From Candidatus Schekmanbacteria bacterium (lineage in GTDB: Bacteria; SZUA-182): DNA of 49,444 bases. The stretch is taken from positions 1 to 49,444 of the forward strand of contig JACRJN010000069.1 of the NCBI GenBank assembly GCA_016235675.1, read 5' to 3'. The notes beneath the pieces are model-generated. The model worked only from the letters and a program-made list of their open reading frames with translations. It was not told where the DNA came from and did not search any database. The position numbers and the translations under genes were made by a program. This document shows, one piece after another, positions 26,523-35,987 of this stretch. Position 1 is the stretch's first letter; the number at the start of each line of letters is the position of its first letter.

Positions 26523-26966
26523 ATGCCGCGTAATAAAAGCCTTAAACGGTTGGAAAACCACCAAGGTTTTACTTTGATCGAATTATTGGTGGTTATGATT
26601 ATCATCGGCCTGTTAGCCGCCCTGGTAGGCCCTAAAATGTTCGGCAAGGTAGGAAAATCCCGGCAGCAGGCGGCCAAAGCTCAAATAGAACTTTTCGGGA
26701 CGGCGCTGGATGCTTTCCGTCTTGACACAGGCCGTTATCCCACTGCTGCCGAGGGGTTGGAAGCCTTGCGTAACGAGGGCGGGATAAACAATTGGGACGG
26801 CCCTTATTTACCCAAGGAAATCCCCAAAGACCCATGGAACAATGCTTATGTATACACCTCTCCCGGTTCCCATGGCGATTACGATTTGCAATCTTACGGT
26901 CGTGACGGGGCTGCCGGCGGAGAGGGAGAGGATCAGGATGTCAACAGTTGGTCATCCCTGGAATGA
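26523..26966 (+). CDS. gspG: Type II secretion major pseudopilin GspG
   Basis: GFTLIELLVVMIIIGLLAALVGPKMFGKVGKSRQQAAKAQIELFGTALDAFRLDTGRYPTAAEGLEAL. Confidence 0.95.
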   Translation: MPRNKSLKRLENHQGFTLIELLVVMIIIGLLAALVGPKMFGKVGKSRQQAAKAQIELFGTALDAFRLDTGRYPTAAEGLEALRNEGGINNWDGPYLPKEIPKDPWNNAYVYTSPGSHGDYDLQSYGRDGAAGGEGEDQDVNSWSSLE

Positions 26967-27417
26967 CAGAGGCCTTACCCTCGTGGAAATGATCATTGTC
27001 ATGATCATTGCAGGACTGCTTGCCGCTTTGGCCGCCCCCCGCATAGGCAGCAGCCTGTCTAATCTGCGTCTGAATACCAGCGCTCGTCATTTAGCCGCCG
27101 TTTTGCGCAATACCCGCTCCAAAGCCATCGCTGACAAAAAAACTTATCCGGTAGTCTTTGCCCCGGAAGGGAATAAATACAGTTACCCTGGCGACGCAAA
27201 AGAAAAGGAGGTCATTTTACCGGAAGACGTGCAAATTAAAGAGCTTAGGGATGAGGAAGGCGAGGATATTGCCGAAGCCGGCCAGATATTATTTTTCCCC
27301 AAGGGAAATTCCAGCGGCGGCAGGGTAACCATGACCAATGAGAAAGAACAGGTGTTTTATATTAAAGTGGAAACCATCAGCGGGCGGGTCAGGATTCTGC
27401 GGGATGAGGATGAGTGA
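26938..27417 (+). CDS. gspH: Type II secretion pseudopilin GspH
   Basis: RGLTLVEMIIVMIIAGLLAALAAPRI; ATG 26938 overlapping gspG. Confidence 0.8.
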   Translation: MSTVGHPWNDRGLTLVEMIIVMIIAGLLAALAAPRIGSSLSNLRLNTSARHLAAVLRNTRSKAIADKKTYPVVFAPEGNKYSYPGDAKEKEVILPEDVQIKELRDEEGEDIAEAGQILFFPKGNSSGGRVTMTNEKEQVFYIKVETISGRVRILRDEDE

Positions 27418-27542
27418 ACAAATAATTATGTTCACACAAAGACACAGAGACACAAAGAATAAAAGATAAAGATGGAAGGATGAAGTTTTTTGTTGTCTCA
27501 GCTTTTTCTCTGTGGCTTTGTGACTTTGTGTGAAAAAATAAT

Positions 27543-27986
27543 ATGTTTAAACTTCTAAAACAAAAATCCGGCTTTACACTGCTTGAGGTCACGTTAGCTT
27601 TGACTATTTTAAGCATCGGTCTGGGGATATGCTTGCAGCTTTTTTCCGGCAGCCTCCAGGCAGTGCAGAAATCGGAAAAATATACCGATGCCGTTTTTTT
27701 AGCCCAAAGCAAGATGGAAGAATGGACGCTGAAAGATCCCTTGGAAGAAGTGGCGGAAAGCGGCGATTTCGGCAGCGATTATAGCGATTTTTCCTGGCAT
27801 GTTGAAGTGTCGCCCTATCAATACGCCGAAGAACCTATTTCCGGGCAGGTAAACAATGACTCAAAGGTTTCCATCAATATGATGCAGATAAAAGTCAGGG
27901 TCAGTTGGCAAGAGGGGGAAAAGGAACACGGGCTGGAATTAATATCTTTACGCACCTGCCTGGAAAAAGAGGCGGCTTTTCTTTAA
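27543..27986 (+). CDS. gspI: Type II secretion pseudopilin GspI
   Basis: SGFTLLEVTLALTILSIGL, operon position. Confidence 0.8.
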   Translation: MFKLLKQKSGFTLLEVTLALTILSIGLGICLQLFSGSLQAVQKSEKYTDAVFLAQSKMEEWTLKDPLEEVAESGDFGSDYSDFSWHVEVSPYQYAEEPISGQVNNDSKVSINMMQIKVRVSWQEGEKEHGLELISLRTCLEKEAAFL

Positions 27987-27992
27987 TGATTA

Positions 27993-28122
27993 AGGTAGTT
28001 GCAAAAGTATCTGTCATCCCCGAATGTCTTTATCGGGGATATGGTTTTTCAAGCAGTTAAAACCAGATTCCCGCTCAAAATCGTTGCGGGAATGACACTT
28101 CGGGGGACTTTTGCAACTACCT
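27993..28122. repeat. Type B palindromic element between gspI and gspJ
   Basis: AGGTAGTTGCAAAAGT...ACTTTTGCAACTACCT arms. Confidence 0.9.
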
Positions 28123-28151
28123 CTAATCCTCTTTGAATTAGGAATCGTAAT

Positions 28152-28910
28152 GTGAAAACTTCTGCCAAATATCACAACCCCCAAGGCTTCACCTTACTGG
28201 AATTAATCATCGCTATGACCATTTTAGGCCTGATGATGGCGGTAATCATGGGGGGATTTCATTTGGGCATACGGGCATGGGAAAAAGGGGAGGCCAAAGC
28301 CGAGCACAACCAAAAATTACGGGTGGTTTTGGATAATATGCTGGAAGAAATTCGCTCCGCCCATTCTCTATTTATACAAAGTGACGAAAAAGTTAAATAT
28401 CATGCTTTCTGGGGGGAGAATGACCGCATCAAATTCATAACCACCGCCTCCGGTTTACAGGGTGAAGCCAATATTTCCTATACCAGAGCGGTAACTTATT
28501 ATGTATCGTCCGGAACCGGTCTGGTTATGAAGGAAACAGCCTGTTTAGGCGGCGATTGTTTTGAGGATTTGGAAAGCCGGGACGAGGTAGTCTTAGACCC
28601 CAACGTAAGCAGTATTCAATTTCAATATTGCTATATTCCCGAACCGAAAAAAGGTGAAGAGAAAGCCACTCAGTCCCAGGCAGAATGCGTATCCGTTTGG
28701 GATCCGACGGAAAAAGAATCCATCAATTTCGAAAAACAGGAAGCCGCGCCGGCAGAAGAAGAACCGGCAGGGCCACCGGTACAAAAATTGCCTAATTGGG
28801 TGGAAGTTACCATATCCTTAGAGTTCGAGGATGAAAATAAATCCCGTGAATTGCCGACCTTGAAAATACCGATTTATTTGGGAAAGGAAACAGCGGCGCC
28901 CAAGGAGTGA
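28152..28910 (+). CDS. gspJ: Type II secretion pseudopilin GspJ
   Basis: QGFTLLELIIAMTILGLMMAVIMGGFHLGIRAWEKGE, operon position. Confidence 0.8.
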   Translation: MKTSAKYHNPQGFTLLELIIAMTILGLMMAVIMGGFHLGIRAWEKGEAKAEHNQKLRVVLDNMLEEIRSAHSLFIQSDEKVKYHAFWGENDRIKFITTASGLQGEANISYTRAVTYYVSSGTGLVMKETACLGGDCFEDLESRDEVVLDPNVSSIQFQYCYIPEPKKGEEKATQSQAECVSVWDPTEKESINFEKQEAAPAEEEPAGPPVQKLPNWVEVTISLEFEDENKSRELPTLKIPIYLGKETAAPKE

Positions 28911-29008
28911 TACCAATCCGCTTTCATAAATTGGAGATTGGCGTCAGGAGGTAACTCCTGACGCCACGAGCGTTGTGCTGTCAGGAATTACCTCCTGACA
29001 GTAAAATT

Positions 29009-29097
29009 GTAGGGTGGGCTGTGCCCACCATTAAGCAATGGGGATTTTTAAAGTACTCGTGAGTTTGATTTAATGGTGGGCGCAGCCCACCCTACAA
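29009..29097. repeat. Type D palindromic repeat between gspJ and gspK
   Basis: TGTAGGGTGGGCTGTGCCCACCATTAA...AATGGTGGGCGCAGCCCACCCTACA. Confidence 0.9.
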
Positions 29098-29098
29098 A

Positions 29099-30172
29099 TT
29101 GAAATATATGACAGAAGAAAAAGTCAAATTACTATTTAATAACAGTACTCAACCCCAACAACGCGGCGTAGCCTTAATGCTGGTACTCTGGGTAATGGCC
29201 ATATTAAGCATTATCGTGGCGGAGTTTGCCTTCTCCATGCGCACCGAATTGAAAATCGCCGGTAATTATAAAGAGGAAGCGGAAAATTACTACCGTGCCC
29301 AGGCCGCCATCCAGCAAGCCCTGACGGAGATCCTGCATCCGGATGTAGCCTATCATTATGTCGATGGCGGAAAGCTGATTTTCGGCAAAAAGGAGCAGAC
29401 TCTCGAAGGGGAAGCCCCCGCTCAAAAGGCGGAAACTGAAAACACCGTACCGCAACGAGGTAAATTACCCTTAAATAACGGCTTTTTTTCTTACAAAATA
29501 GAGGACGAAGAGGGGAAAATCTATCTGAATCGCTTTGCCATAGATAATGAACCCAACCGCCAGATTCTTTCCCGCCTGCTGGAAATGGGGGGAAACGTTA
29601 CCGATGAAGCCGAGCGGGAGACGATCATTGATTCCATCATGGATTGGCTGGACAAGGATGATCTGCACAAAATTAACGGTGCCGAAGACGATTACTATAA
29701 GGGACTAGACCCGCCCTATGAATGTAAAGACGGCCCCTTCGATACGGTGGAAGAGCTTTTGCTGGTGAAAGGCATGACCCCGCAAATATTATTCGGCACT
29801 ACAGACGAACAGGGCACCACCTCCGGCGGCATCGCCAAATATCTCACGGTATGGGGCACTAATCGCTTTAATCCCTATACCGCCGATGAAACCACCCGTG
29901 TTATCATGTTCGGGGAGGAACAGGCGGCGGCCATGGAATTATATGACGAAAACGGCAAGCCTAAAAACCGTGTCTTTTCCACCCGCTTTTCCATTATCGG
30001 TCGAGGCTATCCCCAAACCGGAGCAGGGCAAAGAATGGTCAAGGCCGTGGTAGTGCTCAACCGTAAAAACGGTGTTCCATCGGCACGGATAATGCATTGG
30101 AATGATAATCTGATAGGGTATCCCTGGGACGACAACCAAAAACAAAATCAACCAGATAGAGCGGAAAACTGA
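29099..30172 (+). CDS. gspK: Type II secretion GspK
   Basis: GVALMLVLWVMAILSIIVAEFAFSMRTELKIAGNYKEEAENYYRAQAAIQQAL; SAM-like domain. Confidence 0.9.
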   Translation: MKYMTEEKVKLLFNNSTQPQQRGVALMLVLWVMAILSIIVAEFAFSMRTELKIAGNYKEEAENYYRAQAAIQQALTEILHPDVAYHYVDGGKLIFGKKEQTLEGEAPAQKAETENTVPQRGKLPLNNGFFSYKIEDEEGKIYLNRFAIDNEPNRQILSRLLEMGGNVTDEAERETIIDSIMDWLDKDDLHKINGAEDDYYKGLDPPYECKDGPFDTVEELLLVKGMTPQILFGTTDEQGTTSGGIAKYLTVWGTNRFNPYTADETTRVIMFGEEQAAAMELYDENGKPKNRVFSTRFSIIGRGYPQTGAGQRMVKAVVVLNRKNGVPSARIMHWNDNLIGYPWDDNQKQNQPDRAEN

Positions 30173-31704
30173 TGTTCGCCACCAATCGCAGTCTTGGCAT
30201 AGACTTAAAAGACAACAGATTACGCCTGGCTTATTTAGCTGCTTACGGCAAGAAAATCAAACTGCTCAACTATACCAGTCTGCCGCTGCCCCCGTTAAAT
30301 GACGGGACTTTATCCGAATATGAAACCGCCTTCGTGGAAAGCCTGCGTAATTTTATCGGCAAAAACCATATCAAACCCAAGCAGGTAATCATCGGTCTGC
30401 CTCAAAAAGATATAATATTCCGCAAGATAGAAATCCCGGCGGTCAAGCCTGAGGAAATCAACCAGATTCTGGAATTTGAAAAACTGCGCCATATCCCTTT
30501 TGTCGACGGCGAAGTGAATTTCGATTATCAGATCATACGCCGAAAAGAACCGAATAAACTGGAACTGATATTAGCAGCGGCCAAAAAAGAACGCATCGCT
30601 TATCTGCTTTCATTATTTAAAAGCGCCGGACTAAGTTACAACCGGCTGGAATTGACCACCTTTGCGTTGTTTGTTGGGCTTCATCCGCAGCTAAACCAGA
30701 TCGAAAATTATGTTATCATCGATGTGGGCCTGGAAGAAATAGAATTCGCGCTGATTCAAAATAACAAATTCGTCTTCTCCCATAGCGCCGACAAAAACAC
30801 CCCGCCTATCGCCCGCCTGATAAAGATTGAAGCCGACACGGAAAATCTGGAAAAAATTCAAGCACCGATGGACGAAGAAATCCGCATTTTAGCGGATAAA
30901 ATCAGCGAGGAAACACGGTTGCTGTTAACCGGCTGGCAGCAAAACAACAAAGATTTGTCCGTTCAGAATCTTTTTATCAGCGGCGCCGGGGCTAAAACCT
31001 TATTGGCCGATTACCTGGAAGCCTGTCTTGGAATCGCAGCTAAAATCTGGGATCCGGCGCTGGGAATAAACGCCGACGGAATAAAGCTGCCGCCGGAAGG
31101 GGCTGCCGCCGTGGGTTTGGCTCTGGAAGGGATGCCCGAATCCGTTCATGGGTTGAATCTTCTCCCGCCCGAAGAACAAACGGTCAGGGAAGAAAACAGC
31201 GTGGTAGCTCCCATCGTATTGGGAGTTATATTAAGCCTGCTTTTGGCGACATTGGGCGCAAGTTATCTGATTAAGGAACGCCAGGAACTGGAGCGTACCA
31301 ACAAGCAAATCGCCGAACTGAAACCGCAATTAGCCGAGATTGAAAAACTGACGACGCGCTACCGGCAATTTGAAGAACAAAAGGGAAATCTGCTGAAGCT
31401 AACCCATAAAACTTTGTCGGTTTTGGAGGTATTGAAGGAATTGACCATCAAATTGCCGACCGACGTCTGGCTGGATAATTTCAAAATGACCCATAAAGAG
31501 GTGGAAATCGCAGGCTATGCCGAATCCGCTTCAAATTTAGTCCCCATGCTGGAAGCATCCAGGCTTTTTCGTGATGTGCAATTTACCTCAGCTATTACCA
31601 CCGGGGGAATCACGGATGAAGGCAAGGAAAAATTTAAGCTGAAAATACGCCTGGAAAGCCAAGAAGACAGCGAAGCAGAGGAAGAAAATGGCGCTGCAAG
31701 ATAG
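30172..31704 (+). CDS. gspL: Type II secretion GspL / PilM-like actin-fold protein fused to PilN-like region
   Basis: SLGIDLKDNRLRLAYL...IIGLPQKDIIFRKIEIPAVKPEEINQILEFEKLRHIPF; C-terminal TM + coiled coil. Confidence 0.85.
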   Translation: MFATNRSLGIDLKDNRLRLAYLAAYGKKIKLLNYTSLPLPPLNDGTLSEYETAFVESLRNFIGKNHIKPKQVIIGLPQKDIIFRKIEIPAVKPEEINQILEFEKLRHIPFVDGEVNFDYQIIRRKEPNKLELILAAAKKERIAYLLSLFKSAGLSYNRLELTTFALFVGLHPQLNQIENYVIIDVGLEEIEFALIQNNKFVFSHSADKNTPPIARLIKIEADTENLEKIQAPMDEEIRILADKISEETRLLLTGWQQNNKDLSVQNLFISGAGAKTLLADYLEACLGIAAKIWDPALGINADGIKLPPEGAAAVGLALEGMPESVHGLNLLPPEEQTVREENSVVAPIVLGVILSLLLATLGASYLIKERQELERTNKQIAELKPQLAEIEKLTTRYRQFEEQKGNLLKLTHKTLSVLEVLKELTIKLPTDVWLDNFKMTHKEVEIAGYAESASNLVPMLEASRLFRDVQFTSAITTGGITDEGKEKFKLKIRLESQEDSEAEEENGAAR

Positions 31705-32299
31705 AGAAAAAACCATTATCTGGATTGGCGGGGTGATAATTCTGCTGATTATCGCCTATCGCTGGGGCATTACTCCGGTAATGGAAAGTCAGGCCGGGGT
31801 AAGGGATAAACTGGCCGCCAACAGCTTAATATTAGCTAAAAGCAACAATAAGATAGCCCGGCAAAAAGAACTGGAAACCCAAATTAAAACAGTCAATGGG
31901 GAAATAACTTTGGCGGAAAAAAATTTACTTAAAGGGGAAACCCCGTCACTGGCGGCGGCTGAATTGCAAAAATTGTTGAAAAACATAACCAATAAAGAAA
32001 ATGTTAAAATCAGCAGCGAAAAAATAATCTCACCGCAGGACGCGGACGAATATCAAAAAATACCGGTGCAAATTGCACTCAATTGCCTGGTATCCGATTT
32101 GAGGAAGGTTCTGTTCCAAATTGAAAATTGCCCGACGGCTTTGATCGTCGCAGAAACCAAAATCAAGGTCAACGATGTGCGCAATCCCAGTAATGTGGAA
32201 GCCATGTTAACCGTTTTCGGGCTGATTAAGAATAAAATGCCGGAAGACGACGGGCAGCAGAAACAGGAAGCGCCGGCGTCTAATGGTAAGCGTTCATAA
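31688..32299 (+). CDS. gspM: Type II secretion GspM-like protein
   Basis: Single N-terminal TM followed by coiled coil; overlaps gspL; operon position. Confidence 0.7.
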   Translation: MALQDREKTIIWIGGVIILLIIAYRWGITPVMESQAGVRDKLAANSLILAKSNNKIARQKELETQIKTVNGEITLAEKNLLKGETPSLAAAELQKLLKNITNKENVKISSEKIISPQDADEYQKIPVQIALNCLVSDLRKVLFQIENCPTALIVAETKIKVNDVRNPSNVEAMLTVFGLIKNKMPEDDGQQKQEAPASNGKRS

Positions 32300-32304
32300 A
32301 ATAT

Positions 32305-32570
32305 GATTTTTATAGGCTTCAGGCTTTAGGGTCTGTGCCGGAACTGTTCATTTTGCATCAAACTCCCGATACCGTCATTGCGAACGACGAAGGAGTGAAG
32401 CAATCTCAATAAGATACAGGGATTGCTTCGCTTCGCTCGCAATGACTTTTTAGGTAAAATGTGACTTTTGATAGTTGCGGCACAGTCGCTTTAGGCTACG
32501 GGCTTAAGAAAATGCAAAAAATTTTAACCCGGAGCCTGAAGCCCGGAGCCCGAAGCCTATAAAACAACAG
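32305..32570. repeat. Nested palindromic repeat (GGCTTCAGGCTTTAGG outer arms; type A core 32374-32446)
   Basis: TATAGGCTTCAGGC... and ...CCCGAAGCCTATA; internal GTCATTGCGAACGACG...CTCGCAATGAC. Confidence 0.8.
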
Positions 32571-32579
32571 GTATAACTT

Positions 32580-33323
32580 GTGCGTAAAACCATTATCAAT
32601 ATATTATTACTGGCTTGCATAGCCTACCTGGGATTTTACCTGAAAAAATTCTGGGAAGTACCCTATCAAGGGGAGCAGACTGTCCTGGCGCAAGCCAAAC
32701 CCAGACAAAATAAAGCTCAGGAAGATAATGAAACCGGCAAAAGGCAGGCAAGTTTAGCGGATTATAAGATTATCGGGGAACGGAATTTGTTCAGACCTGA
32801 TCGGCGGGAATGGACTCCACCACCACCACCACCACCGCCGCCACCAAAACCGGCCGCGCCGGAGCCGCCTCCACCGCCACCGCCGTCACCACCACCGTCC
32901 TATCCGGATCCGATATTAATTGGTATAATTGACGATAATGGCGAAAATGCAGCTCTGATGCGCGGTCACAAGCGGGAGGAGATCAGTTCGCCGCATCAAC
33001 AACAGGTGCGGGGATTTAATCGCTATGCGCCTCCGACGCGTTATAGGATAATAGAGGAACCGATGGGACGTTTTCACGTCGGCGATATTATTTCGGAGGC
33101 GAAAATCGTTAAGATCGATTCCGATCGGGTGGTGTTGGAACGCGAGGGCAAGGTATTTCAGGTCTTGCTGCGTATCACCAAAAAAGGTAGCAGCTCGTCA
33201 AGCCCCGGCCACAGCGGTTTTGTGCCGCCTCCGCAGCCCGGAGGCGATATGGATGCTCCCGATGAAAATCAACAAGACCCGTTCATGATGAGAAGACGCC
33301 CGATACCCCCGCGGATGAGGTAG
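32580..33323 (+). CDS. gspC: GspC-like inner-membrane protein with poly-proline linker, no obvious PDZ domain
   Basis: N-terminal TM; ADYKIIGERNLFRPDRREW; YPDPILIGIIDDNGENAALM; position before gspD. Confidence 0.65.
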   Translation: MRKTIINILLLACIAYLGFYLKKFWEVPYQGEQTVLAQAKPRQNKAQEDNETGKRQASLADYKIIGERNLFRPDRREWTPPPPPPPPPPKPAAPEPPPPPPPSPPPSYPDPILIGIIDDNGENAALMRGHKREEISSPHQQQVRGFNRYAPPTRYRIIEEPMGRFHVGDIISEAKIVKIDSDRVVLEREGKVFQVLLRITKKGSSSSSPGHSGFVPPPQPGGDMDAPDENQQDPFMMRRRPIPPRMR

Positions 33324-33333
33324 CTTGTTACTT

Positions 33334-33419
33334 GATGTTTCGGCGTGTCCTCACGCCGAAACAATAAAAGGGGAACGTTACCCCTCGATAGTTTCGGTGT
33401 GGGGACACACCGAAACATC
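33334..33419. repeat. Type E palindromic repeat (GATGTTTCGG...CCGAAACATC)
   Basis: GATGTTTCGGCGTGTCCTCACGCCGAAAC...GTTTCGGTGTGGGGACACACCGAAACATC; copy at 35629-35713. Confidence 0.9.
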
Positions 33420-33565
33420 AAATGAAATTATACAAAAGCGACGTAGCGACGTAGTCCCAGCCCTTTAGGGCTGAATTTCCAGGGCTAAAGCCCTGGCACT
33501 ACGACTACGAGTACAACGGGGGAATATTTTTTGACAAAACCAAGGTTAGCAGGAGATTTATAAGT

Positions 33566-35494
33566 ATGGCTAAAGGAAAACATAAAACGCATTGGATACT
33601 ATTGGGGATCTTTATTTTGCTGAGCGCTTGCGCCCCAACGCCTAAGATCGACTCTATGCTGCCGCCGCCGGAGCCAGGCCCGGCCCCTGAAGCAAAAGAT
33701 TCGGCAACACCCGCTGCGCCTCCTGTACCAGAAGAGAAAAAGGAAGTCAAAGAAGAAAGCAAGGAAGCAAAGCCTGAGGATGCCGCCCGGCTTTCGCCGG
33801 AGGAAGTAAAGGAAACCGGCAAAGGCAAGCCCGGCGTGGAAATGGAGGATGACAAATATATCGTCCTCAACTTTGAAGACGCCGATCTGGACGTGGTAAT
33901 GCAAACCATCACCGAACTGATCGGCATGAACTATATTCTGGGGCCGAAGGTCAAGGGCAAGATTACCATTCAGACCTACAAAAAAATCCCCAGGGAGAGC
34001 CTGGAAGAGGTCTTACACGCCATTTTATCTCTCAACGGTTTTTCCGCCGTCAAATCCGGTCATTATTACAAAATAGTCCCGGCGCCGGAGGCTAAGCAAC
34101 ATCCCATCCTCACAAAAATCGGTAAAGACGAGACGGAATTGAGCGACGAGGATGTGATGGTCACGCAAATCATCCCCCTGGAGCATATCAGCGCCAATGA
34201 TGTATCCAACATCATCAAACCCCTGGTCTCCAAAAACGGGAATATCATCACGCACAAAGAAACCAATTTGTTGATCATCAACGAGGTGGAATCAAACTTA
34301 AAACGCCTCTTCAAAATTATTGATTTATTGGACGTTCCTACCGAGGAAAGCAGTGGGGAGAAGATTTACGTCTATTATGTGGAAAACGCCGACGCTTCCA
34401 AATTAGCCAATACCCTGAATTCCGTTTACAAAAAACAAAAAGGGGAGAAGAAAACCCCCGCTGCCACCGCGGCCGCCTCCGCCATCCAAAAGGCTAAAGA
34501 GGCGATACGCAAGAAAGAACCAGTCCCGGCTCCTCCGCCGGTAGGCGCACCCGGCGAGAGCCTGGAATCGGAAACGGAGGGGGAAATCAACATCATCGCC
34601 GACCCGGACATCAACGCCCTGATCGTCAAAACCACCCCCATCGATTTCAAACGCCTGATGGAGTTGATTACCAAGCTGGATATTCTGCCGCAACAGGTAT
34701 TGGTGGAGGTGCTGATTGCTAATGTGACGCTGGATAACTCTACTAAATTTGGATTGGAATGGGCAACGGCACAACTAGTAAAAGATGAAAATGGTAATGT
34801 TACTAGCATTGGACGCCTGTCCGGCAATAGCAGCGTTTCCGGCTTAATCGGCGGAAGTGGGTTAACTTATTTGATGCAGCACACTAATAGTTTGCGGGCG
34901 ATAATTTCTCTTTCAGCCAGCAAAGGCAATGTAAATATTCTTTCCAGCCCGCATATCTTGACCGCTGACAATAAAGAGGCAAGTATCAACATTGTTGACC
35001 AAGAGCCGATTCCCAAAACAACCATTACCGGAACCAGCGGAGCCAATAATCCAACCCAGTACTCGTATGAATATAAAGATGTGGGTATCAAACTGACAAT
35101 TACCCCTAATATCAACGAGAAAAAATTTGTAGCGCTTAAGATTGGTTTAGAGGTTAGTGAACTAAAGAGTGGGGGTGATCCAGCAAAGAACATAGGCCCA
35201 AGTTTTGCCAAAAGGGATGTAAATACTTCATTGGTAGTGCAAGATGAGCAGAGTTTGATCATAGGTGGCTTGATTAAGGAAAGGCGAAGCACAACAAAAT
35301 CGGGAATCCCTTGGTTAATGGATATTCCTGTTTTGGGCTATCTCTTTGGCAGCATCAGTGAAGAAACGGTTAAAAATGAGTTGGTTTTGATGATTACTCC
35401 ACGAGTAATTAATAACAGCCAAGAAGCAAAAGCGCTAACCGATAAATACGAACAAGACATGCAAAAACTCAAAGAAATCATCCAGCAAAAGTAG
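33566..35494 (+). CDS. gspD: Type II secretion secretin GspD (lipoprotein)
   Basis: LLSACAPTP lipobox, VLNFEDADLDVVMQTITELIGMNYILGPKVKGKITIQT, secretin domain VPKTTITG...SLIIGGLIKERRSTTKSGIPWLMDIPVLGYLFG. Confidence 0.93.
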   Translation: MAKGKHKTHWILLGIFILLSACAPTPKIDSMLPPPEPGPAPEAKDSATPAAPPVPEEKKEVKEESKEAKPEDAARLSPEEVKETGKGKPGVEMEDDKYIVLNFEDADLDVVMQTITELIGMNYILGPKVKGKITIQTYKKIPRESLEEVLHAILSLNGFSAVKSGHYYKIVPAPEAKQHPILTKIGKDETELSDEDVMVTQIIPLEHISANDVSNIIKPLVSKNGNIITHKETNLLIINEVESNLKRLFKIIDLLDVPTEESSGEKIYVYYVENADASKLANTLNSVYKKQKGEKKTPAATAAASAIQKAKEAIRKKEPVPAPPPVGAPGESLESETEGEINIIADPDINALIVKTTPIDFKRLMELITKLDILPQQVLVEVLIANVTLDNSTKFGLEWATAQLVKDENGNVTSIGRLSGNSSVSGLIGGSGLTYLMQHTNSLRAIISLSASKGNVNILSSPHILTADNKEASINIVDQEPIPKTTITGTSGANNPTQYSYEYKDVGIKLTITPNINEKKFVALKIGLEVSELKSGGDPAKNIGPSFAKRDVNTSLVVQDEQSLIIGGLIKERRSTTKSGIPWLMDIPVLGYLFGSISEETVKNELVLMITPRVINNSQEAKALTDKYEQDMQKLKEIIQQK

Positions 35495-35626
35495 GGTGGG
35501 CTGTGCCCGCCGATTCTATGCCGGGCAATTAATATTTAGCGGCAGAAATTGTGTAATATATCCATCTTTGCGGGTACGGGCAGCGCGAGAGGGGTACCAA
35601 ACGGTGGGCACAGCCCACCCTACAGA
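35491..35626. repeat. Type D repeat, left copy flanking DUF104-VapC module
   Basis: GTAGGGTGGGCTGTGCCCGCCGATTC...ACGGTGGGCACAGCCCACCCTAC; near-identical interior to 36402-36534. Confidence 0.92.
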
Positions 35627-35628
35627 TC

Positions 35629-35713
35629 GATGTTTCGGTTTGTCCTCAGGCCGAAACTATCAAGGGGTAACGTTCCCCTTTACGGTTTCGGCGTGGGGAC
35701 ACACCGAAACATC
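35629..35713. repeat. Type E palindromic repeat
   Basis: GATGTTTCGGTTTGTCCTCAGGCCGAAAC...CACACCGAAACATC. Confidence 0.9.
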
Positions 35714-35765
35714 AAAGATCAGCCCTGAAGGGCTGGGACTACGATATTAAAAAAAGGACACAAAC

Positions 35766-35987
35766 ATGGCAGTAATAAAAGGCATTTTCAATGGAAACAC
35801 CGTAAAACTTCTGGAGCCTGTCAAGGCCAAAAAAGGGATGATTGTAGATGTAATTTTTAAGGATAAGAATGAAAAAGATTCCGCGTTTGAGACCGCTTTA
35901 AAACAAGAATTTGAACGTATGGATAAAGGCTTTCCCTTAGGGGGGGGGCCGTATTATCATTCAAGAAGCGAACTACATGACCGATAG
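35766..35987 (+). CDS. DUF104/AF2212-like antitoxin
   Basis: MAVIKGIFNGNTVKLLEPVKAKKGMIVDVIF; overlaps downstream PIN toxin. Confidence 0.8.
   Translation: MAVIKGIFNGNTVKLLEPVKAKKGMIVDVIFKDKNEKDSAFETALKQEFERMDKGFPLGGGPYYHSRSELHDR

Noticed and set aside
27420-27540. Possible coding or regulatory signal in CACACAAAGACACAGAGACACAAAG... region and the related CACGAAGCACACGAAG region at 43730-43990
   Set aside because: Simple purine-rich inverted repeat arms seen in two intergenic gaps; best treated as another repeat family.
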